DNA of 27,743 bases. It comes from an uncultured Clostridia bacterium (GTDB lineage Bacteria > Bacillota > Clostridia > Lachnospirales > CAG-274). Made by a program: the position numbers and the translations under genes. Of this stretch, positions 1 through 7,881 are shown piece after piece. The stretch lies in NCBI GenBank assembly GCA_910579745.1, contig CAJTVH010000043.1:1-27743 (forward strand). The letters run 5' to 3'. The notes beneath the pieces are model-generated. The model was given only the letters and a program-made list of their open reading frames with translations, was not told the DNA's origin and did not search any database. How positions within the stretch are numbered: the stretch's first letter is position 1; every line of letters begins with the position of its first letter.

Positions 1-645
1 CGCTACAATAACCTCTTCCGAATCGTTGGAAATACCTCTTAATCCAAGTAAAGAAGCTTTTTCGCCAGCATTCATTTGTCCTCTTGAAACAAGATTTAAA
101 TCCTCACAATGTGAAAACGCTGGAAGATTAAACATACCGGCGTATTTAAGAGCTGTTTTCATAAGAGCGGCGTTGGCGACACTTCTTCCGTCCTCAGAAA
201 TAGCGCATATTCCAACCTCCGCCATTTTCCCTATATCTGAAAGCTCTTCACCTTTTTGCCCTTTAGTAATACTTCCTATAGGCAGAATATTAACGACTCC
301 GTCTCTTTTCGCTTTCATATTAATATATTCAACAATAATTTCATTATCAATAACAGGCTTTGTATTAGGCATACAACAAATAGTGGTAAATCCACCCATA
401 GCAGCACTTCTTGAACCTGTTCTGATGGTTTCCTTTTTCTCAAAACCGGGGTCTCGCAAATGAACATGTAAATCAATAAGCCCCGGAACAACCCAAAAGC
501 CCCCCGCGTCAATAATTTTGTCCGCGGTCTCTGAAATATTTTCCTCAACACGAGTAATTTTACCGTCTGAAATCATCAAATCGCAAACTTTATCAATAGA
601 ATTTCCAGGGTCTATAACACGCCCGTTTTTGATTAAAATACTCAT
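1..645 (-). CDS. pyrC: Dihydroorotase PyrC (3' end beyond the window)
   Basis: Catalyses reversible cyclisation of N-carbamoyl-aspartate to dihydroorotate, step three of pyrimidine synthesis, in the cytosol. Translating the minus strand from ATG at 645 gives 215 residues open to the left edge, so about half of a roughly 425-residue type I enzyme is present. The zinc-binding H-x-H lies at His60/His62 in DLHVHLRDPG. The Asp of an AISEDGR stretch, expected to bridge the metals, and the His of a following FSHCED stretch are also seen. An AAAGGGG ribosome binding site precedes the start. It lies 41 bases downstream of pyrB on the same strand, so the two are probably co-transcribed. The open frame on the opposite strand is its shadow. 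Confidence 0.93.
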   Translation of the reverse strand, partial: MSILIKNGRVIDPGNSIDKVCDLMISDGKITRVEENISETADKIIDAGGFWVVPGLIDLHVHLRDPGFEKKETIRTGSRSAAMGGFTTICCMPNTKPVIDNEIIVEYINMKAKRDGVVNILPIGSITKGQKGEELSDIGKMAEVGICAISEDGRSVANAALMKTALKYAGMFNLPAFSHCEDLNLVSRGQMNAGEKASLLGLRGISNDSEEVIVA

Positions 646-686
646 ATTTTATATTACCCCTTTCTGTTAAAAAATCATAGAATATT

Positions 687-1601
687 TCAATGATTTCCCA
701 AAAGTTTTAAAATAGCCATTCTTACGGCAACGCCATTTTTAACCTGAATATTAATAACAGAATGATTTCCATCGATAACATCGGTACTTAGCTCAATTCC
801 CCTGTTTACAGGTCCTGGATGCATAACAAGAACGTCGTCTTTAGCGTACTTCAAAATATCATTATTTATCCCAAAAAGGCTGCTGTACTCTCTAAGACTT
901 GGAAAAGGCATCGCTTTTTGTCTCTCAAATTGAATTCTGAGACCCATAACCACATCGGCGTCACTTACAGCTCTCGGAATATCCGTAACCACATCAACGC
1001 CAAGTGATTTCATGGAATTTGAGACAAGCGTCGACGGCCCGGCGAGAGTTACCCTCGCCCCAAGCTTTGTAAGGCCAAAAACATTACTTCTCGCGACTCT
1101 GCTATTAGAAATATCGCCTAAAATTGTAACATTCAAACCCTCAAACTTTTTCTTATAATCAAGAATAGTAAATAAATCAAGCAAAGCCTGCGTTGGATGC
1201 TCATTTATTCCATCTCCCGCATTGATAACAGACGCCCTCACATTTTTAGCGAGAATATGCGCCGCTCCTGTCATAGAATGCCGTATAATCATAACATTTA
1301 TACCCATCTGGTCTAAATTAAGTCCTGTATCTATAAGACTTTCCCCTTTATTAACGCTGCTTGTCGCGACGCCCAAATCTTTAACAATAGCCCCGAGATA
1401 ATCTCCGGCGAGCATAAAAGACATTTTTGTACGGGTACTGTTCTCATAAAATAAAGTGACAACACTTGAGGTTTTTAACTCATTGTCCCGTTTGGAAGGG
1501 TTGTCAATTTTTTGTTTCATTACTTTAGCCGTTTCAAGAATAGTCATAATTTCGTTCTCATTTAAATCTCTCAGCCCAAGAAGGTCTTTTCTGTTGAACA
1601 T
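687..1601 (-). CDS. pyrB: Aspartate carbamoyltransferase catalytic subunit
   Basis: Condenses carbamoyl phosphate with aspartate to give carbamoyl-aspartate, the committed step of pyrimidine synthesis, in the cytosol. The 304-residue product has normal family length. The carbamoyl-phosphate signature STRT is at 55-58, the mobile-loop Lys at 85 (VNKGES), HPTQ at 135-138, and the aspartate-domain motif HPGPVNRG at 261-268. A GGAGG site lies 8 bases before ATG 1601. pyrC follows on the same strand. No pyrI regulatory subunit or pyrR gene is visible, and no PyrR-type attenuator was recognised in the AT-rich leader, so the mode of control is open. Confidence 0.97.
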   Translation of the reverse strand: MFNRKDLLGLRDLNENEIMTILETAKVMKQKIDNPSKRDNELKTSSVVTLFYENSTRTKMSFMLAGDYLGAIVKDLGVATSSVNKGESLIDTGLNLDQMGINVMIIRHSMTGAAHILAKNVRASVINAGDGINEHPTQALLDLFTILDYKKKFEGLNVTILGDISNSRVARSNVFGLTKLGARVTLAGPSTLVSNSMKSLGVDVVTDIPRAVSDADVVMGLRIQFERQKAMPFPSLREYSSLFGINNDILKYAKDDVLVMHPGPVNRGIELSTDVIDGNHSVINIQVKNGVAVRMAILKLLGNH

Positions 1602-1982
1602 ATCTATACCTCCGCTTTAAATAAGGAAACCCTAATAAATAATTTTTTAACATTTAGATAATTAATGAAGAAGAATTTATCCGAAAACTATGTAATAATT
1701 GTTAAAATTGTATAAATAACTTTTTTGTAAAAGCTTAAATACTCATTTTAGTTTAAAGAACATTCAAAAAATTATAAAAAATAAAATAAGCATATCTCAA
1801 TTTTATTTTTTATAATTTTTCGCGCGTATTTTAGTTTTCAGATACGCTCATAAATAAAAATAAAATTATTTTTAACTCTCGTATAAGCGTTTATCAAAAA
1901 AATATATCTAAAAACTATTATCTTCAAAGTACATTTAAAAACCTGTTTTATGATTTTTTATATTTTAGTTTTTAGAAATACT
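1602..1982. other. Gene-free AT-rich spacer with two decayed repeat copies
   Basis: No gene is seen. The stretch holds the pyrB leader and two degraded copies of the TA-flanked inverted-repeat element described at 5541-5701. The better one is at 1761-1849. A poorer one lies about 1900-1983, with weak end-like sequences TATCTAAAAACTATTAT and AGTTTTTAGAAATACTTTA. Confidence 0.6.
1761..1849. repeat. MITE-like element, family 1, 5'-truncated copy
   Basis: The right part (CGCGCGTATTTTAGTTTTC, then AGATACGCTC) matches the right end of the copy at 3465-3599. The outer left arm (about 45 bases) is missing or diverged beyond recognition. It sits between pyrB and the small ORF at 1983. Confidence 0.7.
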
Positions 1983-2135
1983 TTAATTACCCGCTTGCAC
2001 AATAAAAAAGACAATAAAAAGGGTGATAATATAAAACACTCTTTTCATTGTCCGCGCAAATATAAAAAATGAAACGGAAGGAAAATAATCACTATGTAAA
2101 ACGCGACGGCTTAACTTTTCAACGTTAATTAACAT
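1983..2135 (-). CDS. Hypothetical 50-residue putative single-span membrane peptide
   Basis: Family not recognised. The start is placed at ATG 2135 because AAAGGAG lies directly before it at good spacing; longer starts upstream lack such a site. The peptide has a basic/polar N-terminal half (NVEKLSRRVLHSDY), then SFFIFARTMKR and a hydrophobic segment (about residues 33-47, VFYIITLFIVFFIVQ) that could span the membrane. It ends AGN. The gene lies downstream of the chromate transporter pair and abuts a decayed repeat copy on its 3' side. A strong ribosome site and membrane-like composition favour a real gene, but with no homologue recognised it may be chance. Confidence 0.4.
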   Translation of the reverse strand: MLINVEKLSRRVLHSDYFPSVSFFIFARTMKRVFYIITLFIVFFIVQAGN

Positions 2136-2242
2136 AAATATTTTCTCCTTTCTTTCATTGCGTAATTTATAAAATTTTATCATTTTACGGCACATTTGTC
2201 AATACGCAAAATAGAATATATATATAAATCTAATTTGATAAA

Positions 2243-2821
2243 TTATAATCCAAGAATTATTCCAAACACGGCTCCGCAAGCAATAAAAGCGATAGGACTG
2301 AATTTTTTTAATTTTAAGACTCCTATATACATAAGGGCAAAAAATAAAATACTCTTAAAATTAATTATTCCCAATATATTTTGAATACTAAAACTAAAAT
2401 CCGAGAATTGGTCTTTATAAAAAAAAGATATTATAAAAATGTCCATCATAGCGCCTAAAATAAGCCCTGACGATGCCGGACGAAGAACTGAAAATATTTT
2501 ATTCACATATTTATTGGTTTTAAACTTTTGAAGAACTTTTGAAATAATCAAAATTATAATAACAGGAGGAATAATAATACTTATCGTCGCGACTGCCGCT
2601 CCTATAAAACCATCAGCCTTAAATCCCGAGTAAGTCGACATATTAATGCCTATAGGTCCGGGAGTGGATTCCGCTACGGCAATCATATCCGTAAGTTCAT
2701 CAACGCTAAACCATTTATACTCCAGAGCGATTTCTTTCAGAAAAGGAATTGTCGCAAGCCCCCCGCCTACAGCAAAAAGCCCTGTTTTAATAAATTCAAC
2801 AAAAAGATAAAATAATGTCAT
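2243..2821 (-). CDS. Short-chain chromate transporter, second subunit
   Basis: A 192-residue CHR-family membrane protein, the size of one half of the long ChrA proteins. The family signature GGG lies at about 19-21 (AVGGGLATIPFL), followed by the conserved STPGPIG and several hydrophobic segments. Pairs of short CHR proteins act together, with the halves inserting in opposite orientation. Known substrates are chromate and probably other oxyanions; the natural substrate here cannot be read from sequence. Its ATG overlaps the TGA of the upstream half by 4 bases (ATGA), indicating translational coupling. Confidence 0.9.
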   Translation of the reverse strand: MTLFYLFVEFIKTGLFAVGGGLATIPFLKEIALEYKWFSVDELTDMIAVAESTPGPIGINMSTYSGFKADGFIGAAVATISIIIPPVIIILIISKVLQKFKTNKYVNKIFSVLRPASSGLILGAMMDIFIISFFYKDQFSDFSFSIQNILGIINFKSILFFALMYIGVLKLKKFSPIAFIACGAVFGIILGL

Positions 2822-3360
2822 TTATCCTTCTCTCCTTTTTCAAAAATTAAACCGATAACAGCTACAGACAAAACGATAACGACAGGCGACACATTGAAAA
2901 ACGCGACGGCGATAAAAGTAGCAACAAGAACAAAAAAAGTTAAAGCGTTTTTAACACTTTTTTTAATCATTCCTGTAACTGTATGAATAACTAAAGCGCA
3001 CACAGCGATTCTAACACCCGCGAAAGCGTTTTGAACATAGCTGATTTCAGAAAATTCCCGTAAAAAAGCGGCTATAGCGCAAATAATTATATAAGACGGG
3101 AATACAAGCCCTAAAGTAGCGATAATACCTCCTATAATACCAGCTTTTTTCTGCCCGATAAATGTAGCTACATTAACAGCGATAACTCCGGGTGTACATT
3201 GTCCGACTACATAATAATCCATAATTTCCTCTTCGGTTGTCCATCCTTTTTTCTTTACAACTTCTCTTTGCAAAATAGGAAGCATGGCGTATCCACCACC
3301 AAAAGTACATACGCCGACTTTCATAAAAGTAAAAAATATTGCTCCAAGTATTTTTAACAT
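2818..3360 (-). CDS. Short-chain chromate transporter, first subunit
   Basis: A 180-residue CHR-family protein partnering the gene that follows. Near the N-terminus is the signature CTFGGGYAMLPIL (GGG about 21-23), then QCTPGVIAVN and hydrophobic segments. The start is ATG 3360, preceded by AAGGAG. The frame extends 17 residues further upstream, but that extension contains the ribosome site itself. The two genes form a coupled pair. Function as an oxyanion transporter is inferred from the family; chromate resistance is only one known role. Confidence 0.9.
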   Translation of the reverse strand: MLKILGAIFFTFMKVGVCTFGGGYAMLPILQREVVKKKGWTTEEEIMDYYVVGQCTPGVIAVNVATFIGQKKAGIIGGIIATLGLVFPSYIIICAIAAFLREFSEISYVQNAFAGVRIAVCALVIHTVTGMIKKSVKNALTFFVLVATFIAVAFFNVSPVVIVLSVAVIGLIFEKGEKDK

Positions 3361-4074
3361 AATTATAAACTCCTTAAAATAAAACTTACAACGTACCTGA
3401 AAAAACAACATATGATGAAAAAATAAAAAATATTTATCTTTTATTTTTAAAGGATATTATTTTAGGGTGTATCTGAAAACTATCATAAGCTATCAGTTAT
3501 ATACACGAAATATCCAAAAAATTATTAAAAAATAAACGAAAACGGCTCAATTTTATTTTTTATAATTTTTCGCGCGTATTTCAGTTTTCAGATACGCTCT
3601 AGTTAAAAGAGTATTTACACTTTTCTTAAAATTGTTTTGTACAATATTAAAACTGCCGCTGAATTTCAGATACGCTTTAATAAACACTGATTAACTCAAT
3701 ATACTACTATTTATCTATAACATAATTAAAAAATTATATGCTTATAATAATTTAAAATACTTTATAAAAAATAATTGTTAATCAATATTTCCATTTATAG
3801 TAAAAATAAGGCTTGTTAATTATTGAAAACTAAAAACCAATATTGCGTAAAATAATATTTAAGTGTGTCGAAAACATGTTTTCAACAATTTTAAATAGGA
3901 GGAATAAAGCTTTGTTATAATAATTAAAGTCCTTAAAAATTTGGCTTTTCCCCAAAAAAATAAATTCTATCCGCGGATTTAATTTCGAGGACGCTTTTTT
4001 AACTCACGCTAAATTGGATTTTTGAGAGGTAAAAATATTATATAAAAAATAATATTTGTTATCATTATGGCAAA
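3361..4074. other. Gene-free spacer between lysA and the chromate transporter
   Basis: No credible gene is seen. It contains a complete repeat element (3465-3599), a right-end fragment of the same family at about 3664-3683 (TTTCAGATACGCTTTAA), and a 14-base palindrome GAAAACATGTTTTC at 3870-3883. A TAGGAGGAATAAAG stretch near 3896 looks like a ribosome site, but the TTG after it meets a stop almost at once. Confidence 0.6.
3465..3599 (-). repeat. MITE-like element, family 1, short copy, inverted orientation
   Basis: Bounded by GGGTGTATCTGAAAAC on the left and GTTTTCAGATACGCTC on the right, with TA on each side (3463-3464 and 3600-3601). Relative to 5541-5701 it is reversed and lacks about 26 internal bases, but is otherwise nearly the same. 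No coding capacity. Confidence 0.85.
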
Positions 4075-5337
4075 TTATCTCAATGAAATATATTTTTTAA
4101 ATATATCATCAAAAGTATCTCTTTCTCTCGTAAGTACAACTTCTCCGTTTTCACGTATAAAAATCTCAGCCGGTCTTAATCTGTTATTATAATTTGATGA
4201 CATGGAATGACCATAAGCACCCGCGTCAAGAATACCAATTAAATCTCCCTCTTTAACGTCCGGAAGCACTCTATCTTTAGCGATAATATCTCCGCTTTCA
4301 CAAATATTCCCGACAACGGTAACAGGTTCATTTTTTTCGGATTTAATATTAGATTTTCTGTATACCTCAATATCGTGATAAGAATCATACATAACAGGTC
4401 TCGCGATAACGTTAAATCCTATATCCGTACCGGCGAATTTATTTGACCCATTATATTTTACGGCGTTTACGGTACCTAAAATCAAACCGCACTCAGCGGA
4501 AATATATCTTCCTGGCTCAACTTTAAAAGTAATTCTTTTCCCATATTCTTTGACAAAATCATCAAATACTTTATCCAATTTTTCACCCAACTCTTTAATA
4601 TTAAGTCTCGGCTGTTCCTCAGATTTTTCATAAGGTATACCAAATCCCCCGCCAAGGTCAATAAACTCTAAATTATCAAACCGCTTAGCTATTTCAAGAA
4701 TAGCTTTAACCCCATTTACATAAGACTCTCCTTCCATAAATAAAGAGCCTATATGCTGATTTATACCAACAAGTGTAAGATTATATTTTTTAATAATTTC
4801 TTTAAACTCAGGAATATACTCAGGATTAATGGCAAATTTTGTTTTCTTTCCAGCGGTAACAACCTTTTCATGATGTCCGGCGCCTATTCCTCCGTTAAAA
4901 CGGGCCGCAATCTTTCCGCCTGGATTAAGTTTACCGTATTGTTCAAGTTGTGAAAGAGAATCGACACTCATAAGAATATTATGGTCAATAGCAAATTTCA
5001 TTTCTTCTTCAGAAACATTATTACTTATATAAAAAATCTGTTCTGGCTTAAAACCAGCTTTAAGTTCCACAGATATTTCTCCCGGCGACATAGCGTCAAC
5101 ATTAAGCCCTTCCTCATTTACAATCTCAAGAAAAGCAAGATTGCTATTTGCTTTAGCTGAATAATTGACCGAAAATTCAGGATAAGAAACAAGATTTTTT
5201 ATTTCGCGACATCTTTCACGTAAAATACGTTCGTTATAAACATAAAGAGGACTTCCATATTTTTCAACTAATTCATAGGGATTAATTCCTTGGAAAAAAT
5301 CAACCGAATCTGTGACTTTGCTATTAAGTTTTTGCAT
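4075..5337 (-). CDS. lysA: Diaminopimelate decarboxylase
   Basis: PLP enzyme that decarboxylates meso-diaminopimelate to L-lysine, the last step of lysine synthesis, in the cytosol. The product is 420 residues from ATG 5337. A start 18 bases further up is in frame, but its codons form the AAAGGAAG ribosome site, so the inner ATG is preferred. In this numbering the PLP lysine is Lys62 (YSAKAN). Other marks are VDAMSPGE, the HIGS motif (His195), the glycine loop DLGGGFGIPY, EPGRYISAECG, and CESGD with the dimer-contributed Cys346. The C-terminus carries GAYGHSMSSNYN, typical of LysA rather than ornithine decarboxylase. It stands alone, flanked by repeat elements. Confidence 0.96.
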   Translation of the reverse strand: MQKLNSKVTDSVDFFQGINPYELVEKYGSPLYVYNERILRERCREIKNLVSYPEFSVNYSAKANSNLAFLEIVNEEGLNVDAMSPGEISVELKAGFKPEQIFYISNNVSEEEMKFAIDHNILMSVDSLSQLEQYGKLNPGGKIAARFNGGIGAGHHEKVVTAGKKTKFAINPEYIPEFKEIIKKYNLTLVGINQHIGSLFMEGESYVNGVKAILEIAKRFDNLEFIDLGGGFGIPYEKSEEQPRLNIKELGEKLDKVFDDFVKEYGKRITFKVEPGRYISAECGLILGTVNAVKYNGSNKFAGTDIGFNVIARPVMYDSYHDIEVYRKSNIKSEKNEPVTVVGNICESGDIIAKDRVLPDVKEGDLIGILDAGAYGHSMSSNYNNRLRPAEIFIRENGEVVLTRERDTFDDIFKKYISLR

Positions 5338-5540
5338 AATTGAGCTTCCTTTCATCTAAAATGTATATAAGTTTTAAAAAGCTAATAAAATAAGCTTTAC
5401 CAATAATATAACAAAATATAAAAAAAAATGCAACAAAAAAACTTTTTTATTACATTTTTATATTTTACACAATGGTTAAATATCTCCGTCAAACTCAGTC
5501 ATTCCAAAATTATATATTCTAAACAAACATATATTCACTA

Positions 5541-5701
5541 GAGCGTATCTGAAAACAAAAATACGCGCGAAAAATTATAAAAAATAAAACGAGACAGAAA
5601 GGCTTTTATGTTTAATTGAACCGCTTTCGTCTATTTTTTAATAATTTTTTGAATATTTCGCATATATAACTGATAGCTTATGATAGTTTTCAGATACGCC
5701 C
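5541..5701 (+). repeat. MITE-like element, family 1, full-length copy
   Basis: A 161-bp near-palindrome with ends GAGCGTATCTGAAAAC and GTTTTCAGATACGCCC, flanked by TA on both sides (5539-5540 and 5702-5703). Inside, a second pair of arms (AAAAATTATAAAAAATAAAA and TATTTTTTAATAATTTTT) surrounds a core AAGGCTTTTATGTTTAATTG. It lies between tfoX-like and lysA and accounts for most of the 455-base gene-free spacer 5338-5792. A transcript could fold into a long hairpin. Confidence 0.9.
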
Positions 5702-5792
5702 TAGCTAATTTTATATATTTAACAATTAGATTCATTAAACACATAAAATGGTGATATGTATTTTTTAGATTATAATTATATATGTTTATTTC

Positions 5793-6113
5793 TTACTTTT
5801 TCTTTTTAGACTTTGGCGCAGGTAATTCATCATACATAGTCTTAAATAATTCCGTTAAAAAACCCTTATTGTCAACTTCCTCAACAAGCAGCATTTCTTT
5901 AGCTCCCTTATAAGGTATTTCATAAGAAACAGTCGGCATATATTCTACAGCTGATTTTACTGGTTTTATAAGTAGTCTATTACTATATATTCCACCAGCG
6001 ATTTTACCTTTATAATAAATAATAAATTCTCCCATCATCGCTCTGTGTGTTATATCTTCTAAGTCTGATAAATTCTCTAATACAAAGTTTAAATACTCTT
6101 TACTTGAAGCCAT
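5793..6113 (-). CDS. TfoX N-terminal domain protein
   Basis: A 106-residue protein consisting only of the N-terminal domain of TfoX/Sxy. The characteristic stretch RAMMGEFIIYYKGKIAGG followed by NRLLIKP is clear, and the tail is Lys-rich (PAPKSKKKK). ATG 6113 is chosen because GAGGAG lies just ahead; the frame reads 14 codons further up without a better site. In Proteobacteria Sxy co-activates competence genes with CRP, but stand-alone N-domain proteins in Firmicutes have no settled role, so no competence function is claimed. Flanked by repeat copies on both sides. Confidence 0.85.
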   Translation of the reverse strand: MASSKEYLNFVLENLSDLEDITHRAMMGEFIIYYKGKIAGGIYSNRLLIKPVKSAVEYMPTVSYEIPYKGAKEMLLVEEVDNKGFLTELFKTMYDELPAPKSKKKK

Positions 6114-6168
6114 ATAAAATCTCCTCTTCTCAATATAAAATATCATAACAATCATAAATAGACCAAAT

Positions 6169-6252
6169 TATATCTGAAAACTCTTGCTAATTGTTAAAAA
6201 TATATAAAACTTTATTTTTTCAAAGCTTAATTTTAGTTTTCATATAAGCTCT
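6169..6252. repeat. MITE-like element, family 1, degraded copy
   Basis: Ends resemble the family (TATATCTGAAAACT on the left, AGTTTTCATATAAGCTCTA on the right), but the interior is shortened and drifted. It fills the gap between the tfoX-like gene and the DJ-1/PfpI gene. Confidence 0.6.
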
Positions 6253-6287
6253 AAACTCACATATAACTAAAACTCAAATTATGATTT

Positions 6288-6887
6288 TCACATTTTAGGT
6301 ATAGAAACATTATAACAACCTAATTTGTGAAAGTTATACCATTCCATTATTTTTTCCTCACTTGCTATATTTAACGCAAGTAAAACTTCTTTAGCGAATT
6401 CCATAGCCGCCGTACCATTAGCCGTAATAATATTCTTATCACTAACAGCTTGTTTAGCGATATATTTCGCCTCTCCTTTATATGCTGAACCGGCCCATTG
6501 TTTTAAATCGTTTAAATCATTACTTGTATGATTTACATTATTTAAAACACCGATTTTGCCCAAAAAAGTGGAAGCGTCACAAATACCTCCCAATACCTTG
6601 CCTTTTTTGTGACAATCCTCAACAAGCGTTTTTACTTGTTTTGAGCTCTCATTTCTCCAAGTCATTCCCCCAATTAAAATTAATGCCTCATAATCTGCGG
6701 GAATAGATTTAATATCATAATCGGGTATTACTTTAAATCCACCGATAGATAAAACATAATCTTTTTTTAGCGATACAGTTTTTATATCATAATTACCTTG
6801 TCCTAACATAGTTATCGCCGATGTTATATAAGCGGCTTCCCAATCAGCGTATTGGTCCAAAATCACAAATAAAATAGTCTTTTTCAC
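6288..6887 (-). CDS. DJ-1/PfpI family protein
   Basis: A 199-residue protein of the class I glutamine amidotransferase-like fold. The nucleophile elbow GGICDAS places the reactive cysteine at Cys103, and the conserved acidic partner is probably Glu17 (YADWEAAY). The start is GTG 6887 with AAGGAGG ahead of it. Family members include chaperones/deglycases, proteases and stress proteins of the YoaZ type. The sequence does not decide among these; a cytosolic stress-related hydrolase or deglycase role is a guess. Upstream lies the spacer of remnants from 6888 to 7881. Confidence 0.88.
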   Translation of the reverse strand: MKKTILFVILDQYADWEAAYITSAITMLGQGNYDIKTVSLKKDYVLSIGGFKVIPDYDIKSIPADYEALILIGGMTWRNESSKQVKTLVEDCHKKGKVLGGICDASTFLGKIGVLNNVNHTSNDLNDLKQWAGSAYKGEAKYIAKQAVSDKNIITANGTAAMEFAKEVLLALNIASEEKIMEWYNFHKLGCYNVSIPKM

Positions 6888-7027
6888 ACTTATTTTCCTC
6901 CTTAAAAATTTATATCCATTATCTTACATAAAATTCTGTAGGCTTATTATATCACACTATGTCTTGTTTTTCAATGTTAAAACTATTTATCACATAAACT
7001 ACTTTGTAATCAATGTCCACTATATTC

Positions 7028-7201
7028 TCACAATAGAAATATAGTATAGTCATTGTTTGATATTTTTTCTATCACTTCCTCAATATTGTAATTATCAAGA
7101 AGAGTATCAAAAACTTTGAGTTCTGTTTCATGAAAATTATCTAACTTTTTCATAAGTTTATTTAAAATAGAGATATTATTATATTTTATATTTTCCCATT
7201 T
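7028..7201 (-). pseudogene. Remnant resembling the middle of an ArdA-type antirestriction protein
   Basis: An open frame of 57 codons ends at TGA 7028 and begins right after an in-frame stop (7202-7204), with no good start. The translation contains ILNKLMKKLDNFHETELKVF followed by EEVIEKISNNDYTIF, which resembles the 'LN.LA..L..L...EL..FE..LE' and 'LEEAIE.IENGDY' pattern I associate with ArdA of mobile elements. In the same frame upstream of the stop, AAENEIQILK can be read. If correct, it is a leftover of an integrated conjugative element or phage. Similarity is judged by eye only. Confidence 0.35.
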
Positions 7202-7312
7202 TTAAGTTTTTAATATTTGAATTTCATTTTCTGCAGCCAGAAGTTCTAACTACTTCCCGATAAATTATCTTTCATGGTATATCTGAAAACTGTTATACAA
7301 ATTATAGTCAAC

Positions 7313-7480
7313 CTATAGTCAATCAACTTGAAAATAGAAAAAAGGAAACGAGGCGAAAGTTATTTTCACAAGGCAGCGGAAGGCAGGCGTAGTCGAAAGC
7401 CTGCGTCAACTTACGGCAACGCTGTGAAAAGGATTTGTTACCGTTGAACCTGTTCATTTTTAAAGTTGATTAACTATAAG
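7313..7480. repeat. Inverted-repeat element, family 2, long copy
   Basis: The left end CTATAGTCAATCAACTTG and right end AAGTTGATTAACTATAAG are imperfect inverted repeats of about 24 bases. The core is richer in G+C and self-complementary: TTTTCACA...TGTGAAAA surrounds GCAGGC...GCCTGC. A shorter relative with the same ends and the shared string GTGAAAAGGATTT occurs at 25053-25146. A truncated family 1 end (GTATATCTGAAAACTGTTAT, 7278-7297) lies just to the left. No coding capacity seen. Confidence 0.75.
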
Positions 7481-7682
7481 TTTTAAGGGTATTGACGTGA
7501 CTTTATACGATGGAAGAGTAAGACATTTCAGTCTTAAAACAGAAGGCCAGATAAATTTAAACGGGCTTTTAAGACAGACTACATACTGTAATCATCTTAT
7601 GAGTTATATTAAAATTCTTGAGAATATAAGTGATGTTCTGCCAGTTGTGTACGGACAGGAACTTACGGGAGAATTTTGGTAA
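7470..7682 (+). pseudogene. C-terminal remnant of an unrecognised protein
   Basis: Open from 7470 (after a stop at 7467-7469) to TAA at 7680-7682. The translation includes GIDVTLYDGRVRHFSLKTEG, then LLRQTTYCNHLMSYIKILEN, and ends VVYGQELTGEFW. It reads like real protein and is less AT-rich than the intergenic DNA, but no ribosome site supports a start, and the upstream part ends at the family 2 element. It is best read as the tail of a gene cut off by that element. I do not recognise the family. Confidence 0.45.
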
Positions 7683-7773
7683 AATTATGATTCCTCTCTT
7701 AAATTATTAATTTATTGACATAATAAAAGGCAACAATTATTTATTTATATCTATTGATGTTCTGTTTGGAAGA

Positions 7774-7802
7774 TTGACAAAATAAGGCATTAGAGGTATA
7801 CT
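7774..7802 (+). promoter_or_regulatory. Promoter of the dockerin protein gene
   Basis: TTGACA (7774-7779), 17 bases, then TATACT (7797-7802), a near-consensus housekeeping-sigma promoter. The predicted leader is about 70 bases, ending in GGAGG before the TTG start. A weaker pair, TTGACA at 7715 with TATTTA at 7738, lies upstream. Confidence 0.65.
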
Positions 7803-7881
7803 CAAAAAGGGGGTGAGACTGAGCTGTAACAAGCCATAGTATGTTCCGCTCCGAATAAAATTTATTGGAGGTTTTAAAAAA

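Noticed and set aside
26..463. 145-codon open frame on the plus strand at the left edge
   Set aside because: It is antisense to the clear dihydroorotase coding sequence, whose motifs (HVH, SEDGR, FSHCED) are on the minus strand.
3867..3886. Palindrome GAAAACATGTTTTC as a transcription factor operator
   Set aside because: A single short AT-rich palindrome in a gene-free spacer with no promoter attached; too little to call.
3896..3920. TAGGAGGAATAAAG ribosome-site-like sequence
   Set aside because: The TTG that follows is stopped after one codon, and no other frame opens there.
3465..5701. CRISPR or direct-repeat array formed by the recurring GTATCTGAAAAC motif
   Set aside because: Copies are widely and irregularly spaced, occur in both orientations, and pair as terminal inverted repeats with TA flanks, unlike a CRISPR array.
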